A DNA stretch of 39,833 nucleotides from an uncultured Pseudomonadota bacterium (GTDB lineage Bacteria > Pseudomonadota > Gammaproteobacteria > Burkholderiales > JALYOK01), in the NCBI GenBank assembly GCA_902826775.1, contig CADEHE010000021.1, positions 1 to 39,833 of the forward strand, written 5' to 3'. Below the pieces are notes generated by a model. That model worked only from the letters and a program-made list of their open reading frames with translations, was not told the DNA's origin and did no database searches. Made by a program: the position numbers and the translations under genes. Shown here piece after piece: positions 14,637 to 23,054 of the stretch; within the stretch, counting starts at the first letter, position 1, and every line of letters begins with the position of its first letter.

Positions 14637-16190
14637 ATGGATATGCCTGTTGCAAAGAAGAAGCTCGGCCTGAAGGAGCGCTACGCGCTGATGACCCGCG
14701 GCCTGGACTGGCAGACCACCTACCAGCCGATGGACAAGGTATTCCCCTTCGCCAAATACGAGGGTATCAAGATCCACGACTGGGATAAGTGGGAAGACCC
14801 GTTCCGCCTGACGATGGACGCCTACTGGAAGTACCAGGCGGAAAAGGAAAAGAAGCTCTACGCGATCATCGACGCTTTCGCGCAGAACAACGGCCACTTG
14901 GGCGTGACCGACGCGCGCTACGTCAACACGCTGAAACTGTTCTTGAACGGCATCAGCCCGCTGGAGTACATGGCGCACCGCGGCTTTGCGCACGTGGGGC
15001 GCGCCTTCCCGGGTGTGGGTACGCGCGTGGCGTGTTTGATGCAGTCGCTCGACGAGATTCGTCACTCGCAGACGCAGATTCACTCAATGAGCAACTACAA
15101 CAAGTACTACAACGGCATGCACTCGTTCCCGAAGATGCTGCAGCGCGTCTGGTACATGAGCGTGCCGCGCTCGTTCTTCGATGACGCGGTTACCGCCGGG
15201 CCGTTCGAGTTCATGATCGCGGTGGGCTTCAGCTTCGAGTATGTGCTGACCAACTTGCTGTTCGTGCCTTTCGTCTCGGGCGCCGCCTACAACGGTGACA
15301 TGGGCGCGATGACCTTCGGCTTCTCCGCGCAAAGCGACGAAGCGCGCCACATGACGCTGGGCCTCGAGGTAATCAAGTTCGTGCTCGAGCAGGATCCCGA
15401 CAATCTGCCCATCGTGCAGCGCTGGATCGACAAGTGGACCTGGCGCGGCTACCGCGTGCTCACGCTGGTCGCAATGATGATGGACTACATGCTGCCCAAG
15501 CGTGTAATGAGTTGGAAAGAGGCCTGGGAGGTCTACTTCGAGCAGAACGGCGGCGCGCTTTTCAAAGACTTGGCGCGTTATGGCATACGCCCGCCGAAGT
15601 GGTTGGATCAGATCGAGTTCGACAAGGACCACATCTCGCATCAAGCCTGGAGCACGTTGTATCAATACGGCGGCGCGTCCAACTTCCACACCTGGATGCC
15701 GAGCGACGAGGAGATGGATTGGCTCTCCGCCAAATACCCGAACACTTTTGACAAGTTCTATCGCCCGCGCTTCGAGCACTGGCGCGACGAGCAGAAGAAG
15801 GGCAACCGCTTCTACAACATGACCTTGCCCATGTTGTGCCAGACCTGCCAGATTCCGATGATCTTCACCGAGCCGGGCGATCCGACGCAAACCTGCTACC
15901 GCGAGAGCACGCACAAAGGCATGAAGTATCACTTCTGCTCTGACGGTTGTAAGGAAATCTTCGACCACGAGCCCGAGAAGTATAAGCAGAGCTGGCTGCC
16001 GGTGCACCAGATTTATCAGGGCAACTGCTTCAACCCGGGTGTGGACCCGACCGCCGAAGGCTTCAAGCCGCTGCCCGTCGTACTCGACTATTACGGCGTC
16101 GGGTTTGGCCGCGACAACTTGGACTTCGAGGGGTCGGAAGACCAGAAGAACTTCGCCGCCTGGCGCGGCGCTGCCACCACCAACGTCTAA
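14637..16190 (+). CDS. dmpN: Phenol hydroxylase catalytic alpha subunit DmpN
   Basis: 517 residues, identical in length to the known subunit, with AAGGAG just before the ATG. It carries the di-iron site of bacterial multicomponent monooxygenases: E110, then DEIRH (E140, H143), E201, and DEARH (E235, H238). The spacings are those of toluene/o-xylene monooxygenase (E104, E134, H137, E197, E231, H234). The C-terminal part has a YHS-type cysteine region (CQTCQIPMIF, then YHFCSDGCKEIFDHEP), as in other phenol hydroxylases, likely a structural metal site. The enzyme inserts one oxygen atom of O2 into phenol to give catechol. The gene is intact. Confidence 0.98.
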   Translation: MDMPVAKKKLGLKERYALMTRGLDWQTTYQPMDKVFPFAKYEGIKIHDWDKWEDPFRLTMDAYWKYQAEKEKKLYAIIDAFAQNNGHLGVTDARYVNTLKLFLNGISPLEYMAHRGFAHVGRAFPGVGTRVACLMQSLDEIRHSQTQIHSMSNYNKYYNGMHSFPKMLQRVWYMSVPRSFFDDAVTAGPFEFMIAVGFSFEYVLTNLLFVPFVSGAAYNGDMGAMTFGFSAQSDEARHMTLGLEVIKFVLEQDPDNLPIVQRWIDKWTWRGYRVLTLVAMMMDYMLPKRVMSWKEAWEVYFEQNGGALFKDLARYGIRPPKWLDQIEFDKDHISHQAWSTLYQYGGASNFHTWMPSDEEMDWLSAKYPNTFDKFYRPRFEHWRDEQKKGNRFYNMTLPMLCQTCQIPMIFTEPGDPTQTCYRESTHKGMKYHFCSDGCKEIFDHEPEKYKQSWLPVHQIYQGNCFNPGVDPTAEGFKPLPVVLDYYGVGFGRDNLDFEGSEDQKNFAAWRGAATTNV

Positions 16191-16203
16191 GGAGGACGAG
16201 ACC

Positions 16204-16566
16204 ATGGCCGCCGTCGCCGCAGTCAAACCGTACGAGTTCGAAGCCGCCGATCGCCTGGAGAATTTCCACGGCAACCAGTTGCTGTACATCGGCTGGGATC
16301 AGCATCTGATGTTTTGCGCCCCGTTCTGCTTCCCGCTGCCGCCGGCGATGCCCTTCCGGGCGTTCGTCGAGCAAGTGTTGCCGGGAGCGTTCGGCTACCA
16401 CCCAGAGTTTAAGCAGATCGACTGGTCCAAAGCCGAGTGGCTTGCCTCGGGCCAGCCGTTCAAGCCGGACTGGGACAAGTCGTTGACCGACAACGGCTTG
16501 GCGCACAAGGCCGTGCTGCGCCTGCGCACGCCGGGCCTGACCGGTATCAAGGGTAGCGCTACCTGA
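16204..16566 (+). CDS. dmpO: Phenol hydroxylase oxygenase gamma subunit DmpO
   Basis: 120 residues from the ATG at 16204, with a strong AAGGAGG at 16189-16195 that overlaps the dmpN stop region. Typical DmpO features are YEFEAADRLENFHGNQLLYI, GWDQHLMFCAPFCFPLPPAM and PEFKQIDWSKAEW. It is the third oxygenase subunit and lies on the outside of the complex near the iron site. Only 13 bases separate it from dmpN. Confidence 0.96.
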   Translation: MAAVAAVKPYEFEAADRLENFHGNQLLYIGWDQHLMFCAPFCFPLPPAMPFRAFVEQVLPGAFGYHPEFKQIDWSKAEWLASGQPFKPDWDKSLTDNGLAHKAVLRLRTPGLTGIKGSAT

Positions 16567-16575
16567 GCTCTAGCC

Positions 16576-17643
16576 ATGTCGTTCGCACTCACCATCGAGC
16601 CGCTCGGCCAAATGCTCACCGTCGAGGAAGGGCAGACCATCCTCGAAGCAGCGCTGCGCGCCGGCATCTACCTCCCGCACGCGTGTTGCCATGGGCTGTG
16701 CGCCACCTGCAAGGTGCAGGTGAGCGACGGCGAGGTTGATCACGGCGAAGCGAGCAACTTCGCGCTGATGGATTACGAGCGGGACGAGGGCAAGTGCCTC
16801 GCCTGCTGTGCTATTCCGCAGAGCGACGTCACGATCGAGGCCGACATCGAAGAAGAGCCCGATGCGCGCAACCTGCCGGTGCATGACTATGCCGGCAGTG
16901 TGGCGCGCATCGATAATCTTACGCCCACCATCAAAGGCGTATGGCTCGATCTGGATCGGCCGATGGATTTTCAGGCCGGGCAGTACATCAACCTGCGCAT
17001 TCCCGGCGAAAGCGCGCCGCGCGCCTTCTCCATCGCCAGCGACCCGCGCGACGGCAGCCGCATCGAACTCAATATCCGCCACGTGCCGGGCGGACGCGCG
17101 ACGACTTGGGTGCATCAACAGCTTGCCCAGGGCGAACGCGTGCAACTCTCCGGTCCTTACGGCCGCTTCTTCGTGCGCGAATCCTCACACGAAGCGCAGC
17201 AACTGAGTTACTTGTTCCTCGCCGGGGGCTCGGGACTGTCCAGCCCGCGCTCGATGATTTTGGATTTGCTGGCGCGCGGTTGCACGCGGCAGATCACGCT
17301 GGTGAACGGCGCGCGCGAAGCAGCAGAGCTTTACCACCACGATGAGTTTGAGGCGCTAGCGGACGCGCACCCGAACTTCACTTACGTGCCGGCGCTGTCT
17401 GCCGAACCCGAAGACAGCGGCTGGCGCGGCGCGCGTGGTTTCGTGCACGATGCAGCGAAGGCGCACTTCGATAACGACTTCCGCGAGCACAAAGCTTATC
17501 TGTGCGGCCCGCCGCTGATGATCGACGCATGCATCACAACGCTGATGCAGGGGCGCCTGTTCGAGCGCGACATCTACACCGAGAAGTTCATCTCAGCCGC
17601 GGACGCGCAGCAGGCGCGCAGCCCGTTGTTCAAACGCATCTAA
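16576..17643 (+). CDS. dmpP: Phenol hydroxylase reductase DmpP
   Basis: 355 residues, usual length 353-354. The N-terminal plant-type [2Fe-2S] domain has its cysteines in ACCHGLCATC (C37, C42, C45) and CLACC (C77). It is followed by an FAD domain with RAFSIAS and GRATTWVHQQL, and an NAD(P)H domain with FLAGGSGLSS and a C-terminal YLCGPPLMIDACI. It passes electrons from NADH through FAD and the iron-sulphur cluster to the DmpN di-iron site. The gene is intact, nine bases after dmpO, with only a weak ribosome binding site, so it probably depends on coupling. Confidence 0.97.
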   Translation: MSFALTIEPLGQMLTVEEGQTILEAALRAGIYLPHACCHGLCATCKVQVSDGEVDHGEASNFALMDYERDEGKCLACCAIPQSDVTIEADIEEEPDARNLPVHDYAGSVARIDNLTPTIKGVWLDLDRPMDFQAGQYINLRIPGESAPRAFSIASDPRDGSRIELNIRHVPGGRATTWVHQQLAQGERVQLSGPYGRFFVRESSHEAQQLSYLFLAGGSGLSSPRSMILDLLARGCTRQITLVNGAREAAELYHHDEFEALADAHPNFTYVPALSAEPEDSGWRGARGFVHDAAKAHFDNDFREHKAYLCGPPLMIDACITTLMQGRLFERDIYTEKFISAADAQQARSPLFKRI

Positions 17644-17655
17644 AACAATCGATCC

Positions 17656-18000
17656 ATGGCCGCCTACACCGTCACCATCATGGACACCGGCGAGAGCTAT
17701 CGCTGCGTGGACTACCGTTCCGTGCTCGAGGGCATGGAAGCGCTCGGCAAGAAGGGCATTCCCGCAGGCTGCCGCGGCGGCGGCTGCGGGGTGTGCAAGA
17801 TCCATATCGAAAGCGGCAGCTACAGCAAGCGCGTGATGAGCCGCGAACATATCAGTGAAGCAGAAGAAGCCGTGGGCACCGTGCTCGCGTGCCGTGTCAA
17901 GCCGACCAGCGACATCACGCTCAGCGTGGTCGGCAAGATGAAGAAAAACGTTTGTCGTCCCACTGAACCGGCGCGAGCGCGCCTTTCCCACTCAACGTGA
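17656..18000 (+). CDS. dmpQ: Plant-type [2Fe-2S] ferredoxin DmpQ/XylT
   Basis: 114 residues. The cysteine motif GCRGGGCGVCKIH and a later LACRVKP give the C-x4-C-x2-C...C pattern of XylT/DmpQ/NahT ferredoxins. These re-reduce the active-site iron of catechol 2,3-dioxygenase after it has been oxidised by substituted catechols. Its position directly before the dioxygenase gene is the standard order. The C-terminal tail (PARARLSHST) is slightly long. Confidence 0.93.
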   Translation: MAAYTVTIMDTGESYRCVDYRSVLEGMEALGKKGIPAGCRGGGCGVCKIHIESGSYSKRVMSREHISEAEEAVGTVLACRVKPTSDITLSVVGKMKKNVCRPTEPARARLSHST

Positions 18001-18022
18001 ACTACTTAGTCGGAGGTATGCC

Positions 18023-18948
18023 ATGGCAATGACTGGCGTTTTGCGTCCCGGCCACGCAGCGGTGCGTGTGCTGGACTTGGACGAGTCGGTGAAGTTTTAC
18101 ACCGATGTACTGGGTTTGAAAGAGACCGGCCGCGACAAATCGGGCCGCGTCTACTTCAAATGCAACGAGGAGCGCGATCACAATAGCTTTGTGATCCGCA
18201 AGGCGGACAAGGCAGGAATCGACTACTTCGCCTTCAAGGTGCTCGACAAAGCCACGCTGGGTTGGTTGGAAAACCGGCTCAAGGAGTACGGTGTAGCGAC
18301 AGAGCGTGTTCCTGCCGGCGAGATGCTCGGAACCGGCGAGCGCGTGCGCTTCGAGATCCCGACCGGCCATATGATCGAGTTGTACGCGGAGAAGGACGAG
18401 GTCGGCAACGGGCTCGGCTTGGTGACCCAGAGGCATGGCTGGAGAACCAGCGCGGCATCAACCCGATTCGCATGGACCATTGCCTCATCTACGGCCCGGA
18501 CATCGATGGCAACAGGAAGCTGTTCGAGCAAGTGCTCGGCTTCGGTCTGGTCGAGCGCGTGTTGTTGGAAGACGGTAAGACCGATCTCGCCACTTGGTTG
18601 TCTTGCTCGCACAAGGCGCACGACATCGCCATGGTGCGCCACGCTGAGCCGGGCAAGCTGCACCATGTGAGCTTTCTCCTCGAAAGCTGGGAGCAGGTGC
18701 TGCGTGCTGCGGACATCATGTCGATGCACCGCGTGTCGATCGACATCGGCCCGACGCGGCACGGTGTCACGCGGGGTACCACGATCTATTTCTTCGATCC
18801 TTCCGGCAACCGCATGGAAACGTTCTGTGGCGGCAACCACTGGTATCCCGATTGGAAACCGACCACTTGGACGTGGGACGAAGTTGGCGCAGGCGTGTTC
18901 TATCACGATCGCAAGTTGAACGAGCGCTTCCTCACTGTGGTGACGTAA
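18023..18948 (+). pseudogene. dmpB: Catechol 2,3-dioxygenase, one-base frameshift
   Basis: The first frame gives MAMTGVLRPGHAAVRVLDLD through AEKDEVGNGLGLV, then goes out of register at about 18424-18427, where GTGACCCAG stands for an expected GTGAACCCAG. The next frame continues PEAWLENQRGINPIRMDHCL and runs normally to FYHDRKLNERFLTVVT with TAA at 18946-18948. Restoring one A gives 308 residues, the size of DmpB/XylE. All three Fe(II) ligands expected from the family (His in RMDHCLIYG, His in KLHHVSFLL, Glu in NRMETFCGG) lie after the break, so the truncated product would have no active site. The intact enzyme cleaves catechol to 2-hydroxymuconate semialdehyde. The stop overlaps the next start as TAATG. 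Real mutation and sequencing error cannot be told apart here. Confidence 0.93.
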
Positions 18949-20402
18949 TGAAACAGTTTCACAACTTCATTAACGGCGAGTTCGTCGCCACAGCGAAGAC
19001 TTTCCCGAAGCGCGCGCCGGTCGACAACCGCGTCATCGGCGCGGTGCACGAGGCCGGCCCCGCGCAGGTTGATGCCGCCGTGGCTGCGGCGCGCGCTGCA
19101 CTCGCTGGCCCCTGGGGCAAGATGAGCGTGGTGCAGCGCGTCGAGCTGCTGTATGCGGTGGCGGACGAGATCAACCGCCGCTTCGATGATTTCCTTGAAG
19201 CCGAGATGGCGGACACGGGCAAACCGAAGTCGCTCGCCTCGCACGTAGACATCCCGCGCGGGGCGGCCAACTTCAAGGTGTTCGCCGACATCATCAAGAA
19301 CGTGCCCACCGAGAGCTTCGAGATGGCCACGCCCGACGGCGGCAAAGCGCTCTCCTATGCGCTGCGCACGCCAATTGGCGTGGTCGGGGTGGTGTGTCCC
19401 TGGAACCTGCCGTTGCTGTTGATGACCTGGAAGGTGGGCCCGGCGCTAGCTTGCGGCAACACCGTCGTGGTGAAACCCTCCGAGGAGACGCCGGGCACGG
19501 CCACACTGCTCGGCGAAGTGATGAACAAAGTGGGTGTCCCAAAAGGCGTGTACAACGTCGTGCACGGCTTTGGGCCCGGATCGGCGGGCGAGTTCCTCAC
19601 GCGCCACCCTGGCGTCAACGCCATCACCTTCACCGGCGAAACCCGCACGGGCGAAGCCATTATGGCGGCGGCTGCCAAGGGTGTGCGCCCGGTGAGTTTC
19701 GAACTCGGTGGCAAGAATGCGGGCATCGTGTTCGCCGACGCCGATTTCGAGAAGGCGGTGGCCGGCATCACGCGCAGCGCCTTTGAAAACTGCGGACAAG
19801 TGTGCCTGGGCACCGAGCGCGTCTACGTGCAGCGCCCGATATTCGACAAGTTCGTCGCCGCGCTCAAAGCCAAGGCCGAAGCGCTCAAGGTCGGGCCATC
19901 GGAAGAGCCTGGCGTCACACTCGGACCACTGATCTCTGGCGAGCACAAGAGCAAAGTGCTGTCGTACTACGAGAAAGCGCGCGCCGAGGGTGCCAAGGTC
20001 GTGACCGGCGGCGGCACACCGTCGATGCCGGGCACGTTGGCCGAAGGTCATTGGGTGCAGCCGACCATTTGGACCGGCTTGCCGGAAAGCTCGCCGGTGA
20101 TTCAAGAGGAAGTCTTTGGGCCGTGTTGCCACATCGCGCCGTTCGATACCGAGGAAGAAGCGATCGCGCTTGCCAATGCCACGAACTATGGGCTGGCGAC
20201 TACGGTATGGACGCAGAACATCGGCACCGCGCACCGCATGGCCGCCGCGATCGAAGTCGGCCTGTGTTGGATCAATAGCTGGTTCTTGCGCGACCTGCGC
20301 ACTGCGTTCGGCGGTTCCAAGGCTTCGGGCATCGGCCGCGAAGGAGGCGTGCATTCGCTTGAGTTCTATACGGAGCTGCGTAACGTCATGGTCAAGCTTT
20401 GA
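18948..20402 (+). CDS. dmpC: 2-Hydroxymuconate semialdehyde dehydrogenase
   Basis: 484 residues from the ATG at 18948 (MKQFHNFINGEFV), overlapping the dioxygenase stop; the upstream extension to 18852 belongs to the other gene. It is an aldehyde dehydrogenase family protein with the NAD-binding PWNLPLLLMTWKVGPAL, the general base Glu in FELGGKNAGIVF, the nucleophile Cys in ENCGQVCLGTERVY, and GGSKASGIGREGG near the end. It oxidises 2-hydroxymuconate semialdehyde to 2-hydroxymuconate, the entry to the oxidative branch of the meta pathway. The gene is intact. Confidence 0.96.
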   Translation: MKQFHNFINGEFVATAKTFPKRAPVDNRVIGAVHEAGPAQVDAAVAAARAALAGPWGKMSVVQRVELLYAVADEINRRFDDFLEAEMADTGKPKSLASHVDIPRGAANFKVFADIIKNVPTESFEMATPDGGKALSYALRTPIGVVGVVCPWNLPLLLMTWKVGPALACGNTVVVKPSEETPGTATLLGEVMNKVGVPKGVYNVVHGFGPGSAGEFLTRHPGVNAITFTGETRTGEAIMAAAAKGVRPVSFELGGKNAGIVFADADFEKAVAGITRSAFENCGQVCLGTERVYVQRPIFDKFVAALKAKAEALKVGPSEEPGVTLGPLISGEHKSKVLSYYEKARAEGAKVVTGGGTPSMPGTLAEGHWVQPTIWTGLPESSPVIQEEVFGPCCHIAPFDTEEEAIALANATNYGLATTVWTQNIGTAHRMAAAIEVGLCWINSWFLRDLRTAFGGSKASGIGREGGVHSLEFYTELRNVMVKL

Positions 20403-20415
20403 CCGGAAGCAACGA

Positions 20416-21255
20416 ATGAATCCGTCCTCCTCCCCCGAAATCGGCAAGCCTGTGCGCACGGGCAGCTTCATGAGCAACGTGCATGATCAAGGTCAAGGGC
20501 GGCCTGTGCTCTTCATCCATGGCTCCGGCCCAGGGGTCAGTGCCTGGGCCAACTGGCGCTTGGTGCTGCCCGAGGTCGCGAAGGACCGGCGTGTGATCGC
20601 ACCGGACATGGTGGGCTTCGGCTTCACCGATCGTCCTGCGGGTATCCGCTACGACATGGATACCTGGGTGCGGCAGGCGCTCGATCTGCTCGATGCACTC
20701 GATCTGTCGCGCGTCGACCTGGTGGGCAATTCCTTCGGCGGCGCTTTAGCACTCGCGCTGGCTTGCCGGCATCCGCAACGCGTGCGCCGACTCGTGCTGA
20801 TGGGTTCGGTAGGCGTGCCTTTTCCGATCACGCAGGGGCTGGATGCAGTGTGGGACTACACACCGTCTTTGGCGAACATGCGCGGCATCATGGACTGGTT
20901 TGCCTTCGACCGCAGCTTGGTCACGGACGAGCTAGCGCAACTGCGCTACGAAGCAAGCATACGCCCAGGGTTTCAGGAGTCGTTCGGCGCGATGTTTCCG
21001 GCGCCGCGCCAGCGCTGGGTGGATGCGATGTGTACGCCCGAGGCGCAGATTCGCGCGCTGCCGCACGAGACGCTGGTGGTGCACGGCCGCGATGATCGCG
21101 TGATTCCGCTGGTGACATCGCTGACGCTGGCCAGCTGGATCCCGAAGTCTCAGCTGCACGCCTTTGGTCAATGCGGACATTGGACGCAGATCGAGCACGC
21201 CGCACGCTTCAACCAACTTATCCGCAATTTCTTCAATGAGGGCGACAAACAATGA
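20416..21255 (+). CDS. dmpD: 2-Hydroxymuconate semialdehyde hydrolase
   Basis: 279 residues from the ATG at 20416. It is an alpha/beta hydrolase: oxyanion-hole segment FIHGSGPGVSAWANW, nucleophile elbow VGNSFGGALAL (Ser), Asp in VHGRDDRVIPL and His in GQCGHWTQIEHA. This is the meta-cleavage product hydrolase family (DmpD/XylF/TodF). It hydrolyses the ring-cleavage product to 2-oxopent-4-enoate and formate, the branch used mainly for methyl-substituted substrates. The end overlaps dmpE by ATGA. Confidence 0.95.
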   Translation: MNPSSSPEIGKPVRTGSFMSNVHDQGQGRPVLFIHGSGPGVSAWANWRLVLPEVAKDRRVIAPDMVGFGFTDRPAGIRYDMDTWVRQALDLLDALDLSRVDLVGNSFGGALALALACRHPQRVRRLVLMGSVGVPFPITQGLDAVWDYTPSLANMRGIMDWFAFDRSLVTDELAQLRYEASIRPGFQESFGAMFPAPRQRWVDAMCTPEAQIRALPHETLVVHGRDDRVIPLVTSLTLASWIPKSQLHAFGQCGHWTQIEHAARFNQLIRNFFNEGDKQ

Positions 21256-22034
21256 ACCAGGAAGCAATCAAGCGCTATGGCGACGAGCTGTACAACGCCT
21301 GGCGCGAACGCCAACCGATTGAACCGCTTACGGCGCGCGAGCCGGGCATCACGATTGAAGATGCCTATCAGATTCAACTGCGCACCATCGGACTGCGCCG
21401 CGAACGCGGCGAGCGCGTCATCGGCAAGAAGATCGGCGTAACCAGCAAGGTGGTGATGAACATGCTGAACGTGCATCAGCCGGACTTCGGGCATCTGTTA
21501 TCGGGCATGGTTTACGGCGACGGCGAAGCGATCCCCGCGAACACGTTGCTGCAGCCAAAAGCCGAGGGCGAAATCGCCTTCGTGTTGAAGCGCGACTTGA
21601 CCGGGCCGGGCGTGACCTATGCGGACGTACTGCGCGCAACCGAATGCGTCATGCCGTGCTTTGAGATCGTCGATTCGCGCATCAAAGACTGGAAGATCAA
21701 GATCCAAGACACGGTGGCGGATAACGCCTCCAGCGGTGTGTTCGTGCTGGGCGATCAAGCGGCCGATCCACGCAAAATCGATCTCGCGCTGACCGGCATG
21801 GTGCTGGAGAAGAACGGCGAAATCGTCGGCACTGGCGCGGGTGCAGCGGCGCTGGGTACGCCGGTGAATGCCGTGGTTTGGCTCGCGAATACCCTCGGCC
21901 GGCTGGGGATCTCTTTGCAGGCGGGTGAGGTCATTCTGTCCGGTTCTTTGGCAGCGATGGTGCCGGTAGCAGCCGGCGACAGTCTGCGCATCAGTCTCGG
22001 CGGCATCGGTTCCGCCGGTGTGAAATTCGTCTGA
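21252..22034 (+). CDS. dmpE: 2-Oxopent-4-enoate hydratase
   Basis: 260 residues, as in DmpE/XylJ/MhpD. Family signs are GKKIGVTSKVVMNMLNVHQP, PKAEGEIAFVLKRDL, MPCFEIVDSRIKDWKIKIQD and VADNASSGVFVLG. The Glu pair in 'AEGEIAF' and the acidic EIVDSR bind the divalent metal. The enzyme adds water to 2-oxopent-4-enoate to give 4-hydroxy-2-oxovalerate. It is coupled by ATGA to dmpD and is paralogous to the decarboxylase that follows; the two normally form a complex. Confidence 0.95.
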   Translation: MNQEAIKRYGDELYNAWRERQPIEPLTAREPGITIEDAYQIQLRTIGLRRERGERVIGKKIGVTSKVVMNMLNVHQPDFGHLLSGMVYGDGEAIPANTLLQPKAEGEIAFVLKRDLTGPGVTYADVLRATECVMPCFEIVDSRIKDWKIKIQDTVADNASSGVFVLGDQAADPRKIDLALTGMVLEKNGEIVGTGAGAAALGTPVNAVVWLANTLGRLGISLQAGEVILSGSLAAMVPVAAGDSLRISLGGIGSAGVKFV

Positions 22035-22045
22035 GCGAGGAAGCA

Positions 22046-22834
22046 ATGAAACTAGATCAAAACACCATCGCGCAACTGGCGGAATACCTGGAGAGCGCGG
22101 AGCTTCAGAACAAGGCTGTCACCAAAATTACGGATCGTTACCCGGACATGGATTGGGATGACGCTTACGCCATTCAAAGCGCGATCAGAAAACGCAAAGA
22201 GGCGCGCGGCACCAAGATCGTGGGCCTCAAGATGGGCCTCACCTCGCACGCCAAGATGAAGCAGATGGGTGTAGCCAACCCGGTATACGGTTTTCTAACT
22301 GATTACGGCAGTTGCGCCGACGGTGCGGAAATCAAGACCAGCGAGATGATTCATCCGAAGATCGAAGCCGAGATCGCATTTGTGTTAAAGCAACCGCTGC
22401 AAGGTCCCGGCTGCCATATTGGCGCCGTGCTCGCAGCCACCGATTTTGTCGTGCCGGCAGTTGAAGTGATCGACTCGCGTTATGAGAATTTTCGGTTCGA
22501 CTTGAAGAGCGTGATCGCCGACAACACTTCAGCGGCGCGCTTCGTTACGGGTGGTTGCATGCGCGAAGTCGCCGGCTTGGATTTGAAGAACCTCGGCGTG
22601 GTGATGGAAAAAAACGGCGAGATTGTTGCCACTGCCGCCGGCGCCGCGGTGCTCGGTCATCCCGCGGCGAGCGTGGCGATGCTGGCAAACATGCTTGCCG
22701 AGCGTGGAGAATCAATTCCAGCGGGCGCGTTCATCATGACCGGTGGTGTGACGGAAGCCGTGGCCGTGGCCGCGGGCGATAGCGTGACGGTACGTGTTCA
22801 GGGACTCGGCAGCGTTTCGATGAAATTCATTTAA
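22046..22834 (+). CDS. dmpH: 4-Oxalocrotonate (2-oxo-3-hexenedioate) decarboxylase
   Basis: 262 residues with the same fold as DmpE but the decarboxylase subtype: GLKMGLTSHAKMKQMGVANP, HPKIEAEIAFVLKQPL, VPAVEVIDSRYENFRFDLKS, VIADNTSAARFVTGG. These match DmpH/XylI. It removes CO2 from 2-oxo-3-hexenedioate to give 2-oxopent-4-enoate, which is handed to DmpE. It directly follows dmpE with 11 bases between; in the reference Pseudomonas cluster dmpF and dmpG lie between them. Confidence 0.95.
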   Translation: MKLDQNTIAQLAEYLESAELQNKAVTKITDRYPDMDWDDAYAIQSAIRKRKEARGTKIVGLKMGLTSHAKMKQMGVANPVYGFLTDYGSCADGAEIKTSEMIHPKIEAEIAFVLKQPLQGPGCHIGAVLAATDFVVPAVEVIDSRYENFRFDLKSVIADNTSAARFVTGGCMREVAGLDLKNLGVVMEKNGEIVATAAGAAVLGHPAASVAMLANMLAERGESIPAGAFIMTGGVTEAVAVAAGDSVTVRVQGLGSVSMKFI

Positions 22835-22844
22835 GGAAAACTCC

Positions 22845-23036
22845 ATGCCATTCGCACAAATCTATTTGTTGGAAGGCCGCACCGAGGAGCAGAAACGCGC
22901 GGTGATACAGAAAGTCACGCAAGCACTCATGGAAGCGGTCGGTGCGCCGAAAGAAAACGTGCGCGTCTGGATCCACGATGTACCCAAAACTAACTGGGGT
23001 ATTGCCGGGACAACCGCCAAGGACTTAGGTCGCTAG
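22845..23036 (+). CDS. dmpI: 4-Oxalocrotonate tautomerase
   Basis: 63 residues, 62 after removal of Met, with the catalytic Pro1 (MPFAQIYLLEGR), R11 and R39 (NVRVWIHDV) in the exact 4-OT positions. The family's Phe50 is Trp here (KTNWGIAG), a change seen among relatives with an aromatic residue at this place. It ketonises 2-hydroxymuconate to 2-oxo-3-hexenedioate. AAGGAAAA precedes the ATG. Confidence 0.95.
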   Translation: MPFAQIYLLEGRTEEQKRAVIQKVTQALMEAVGAPKENVRVWIHDVPKTNWGIAGTTAKDLGR

Positions 23037-23054
23037 CTTATAGCAAGAGTAATC

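Noticed and set aside
15084..16289. 401-codon open frame opposite dmpN
   Set aside because: It is antisense to a gene with all catalytic residues conserved and rich in Val, Leu, His and Arg as a mirror effect.
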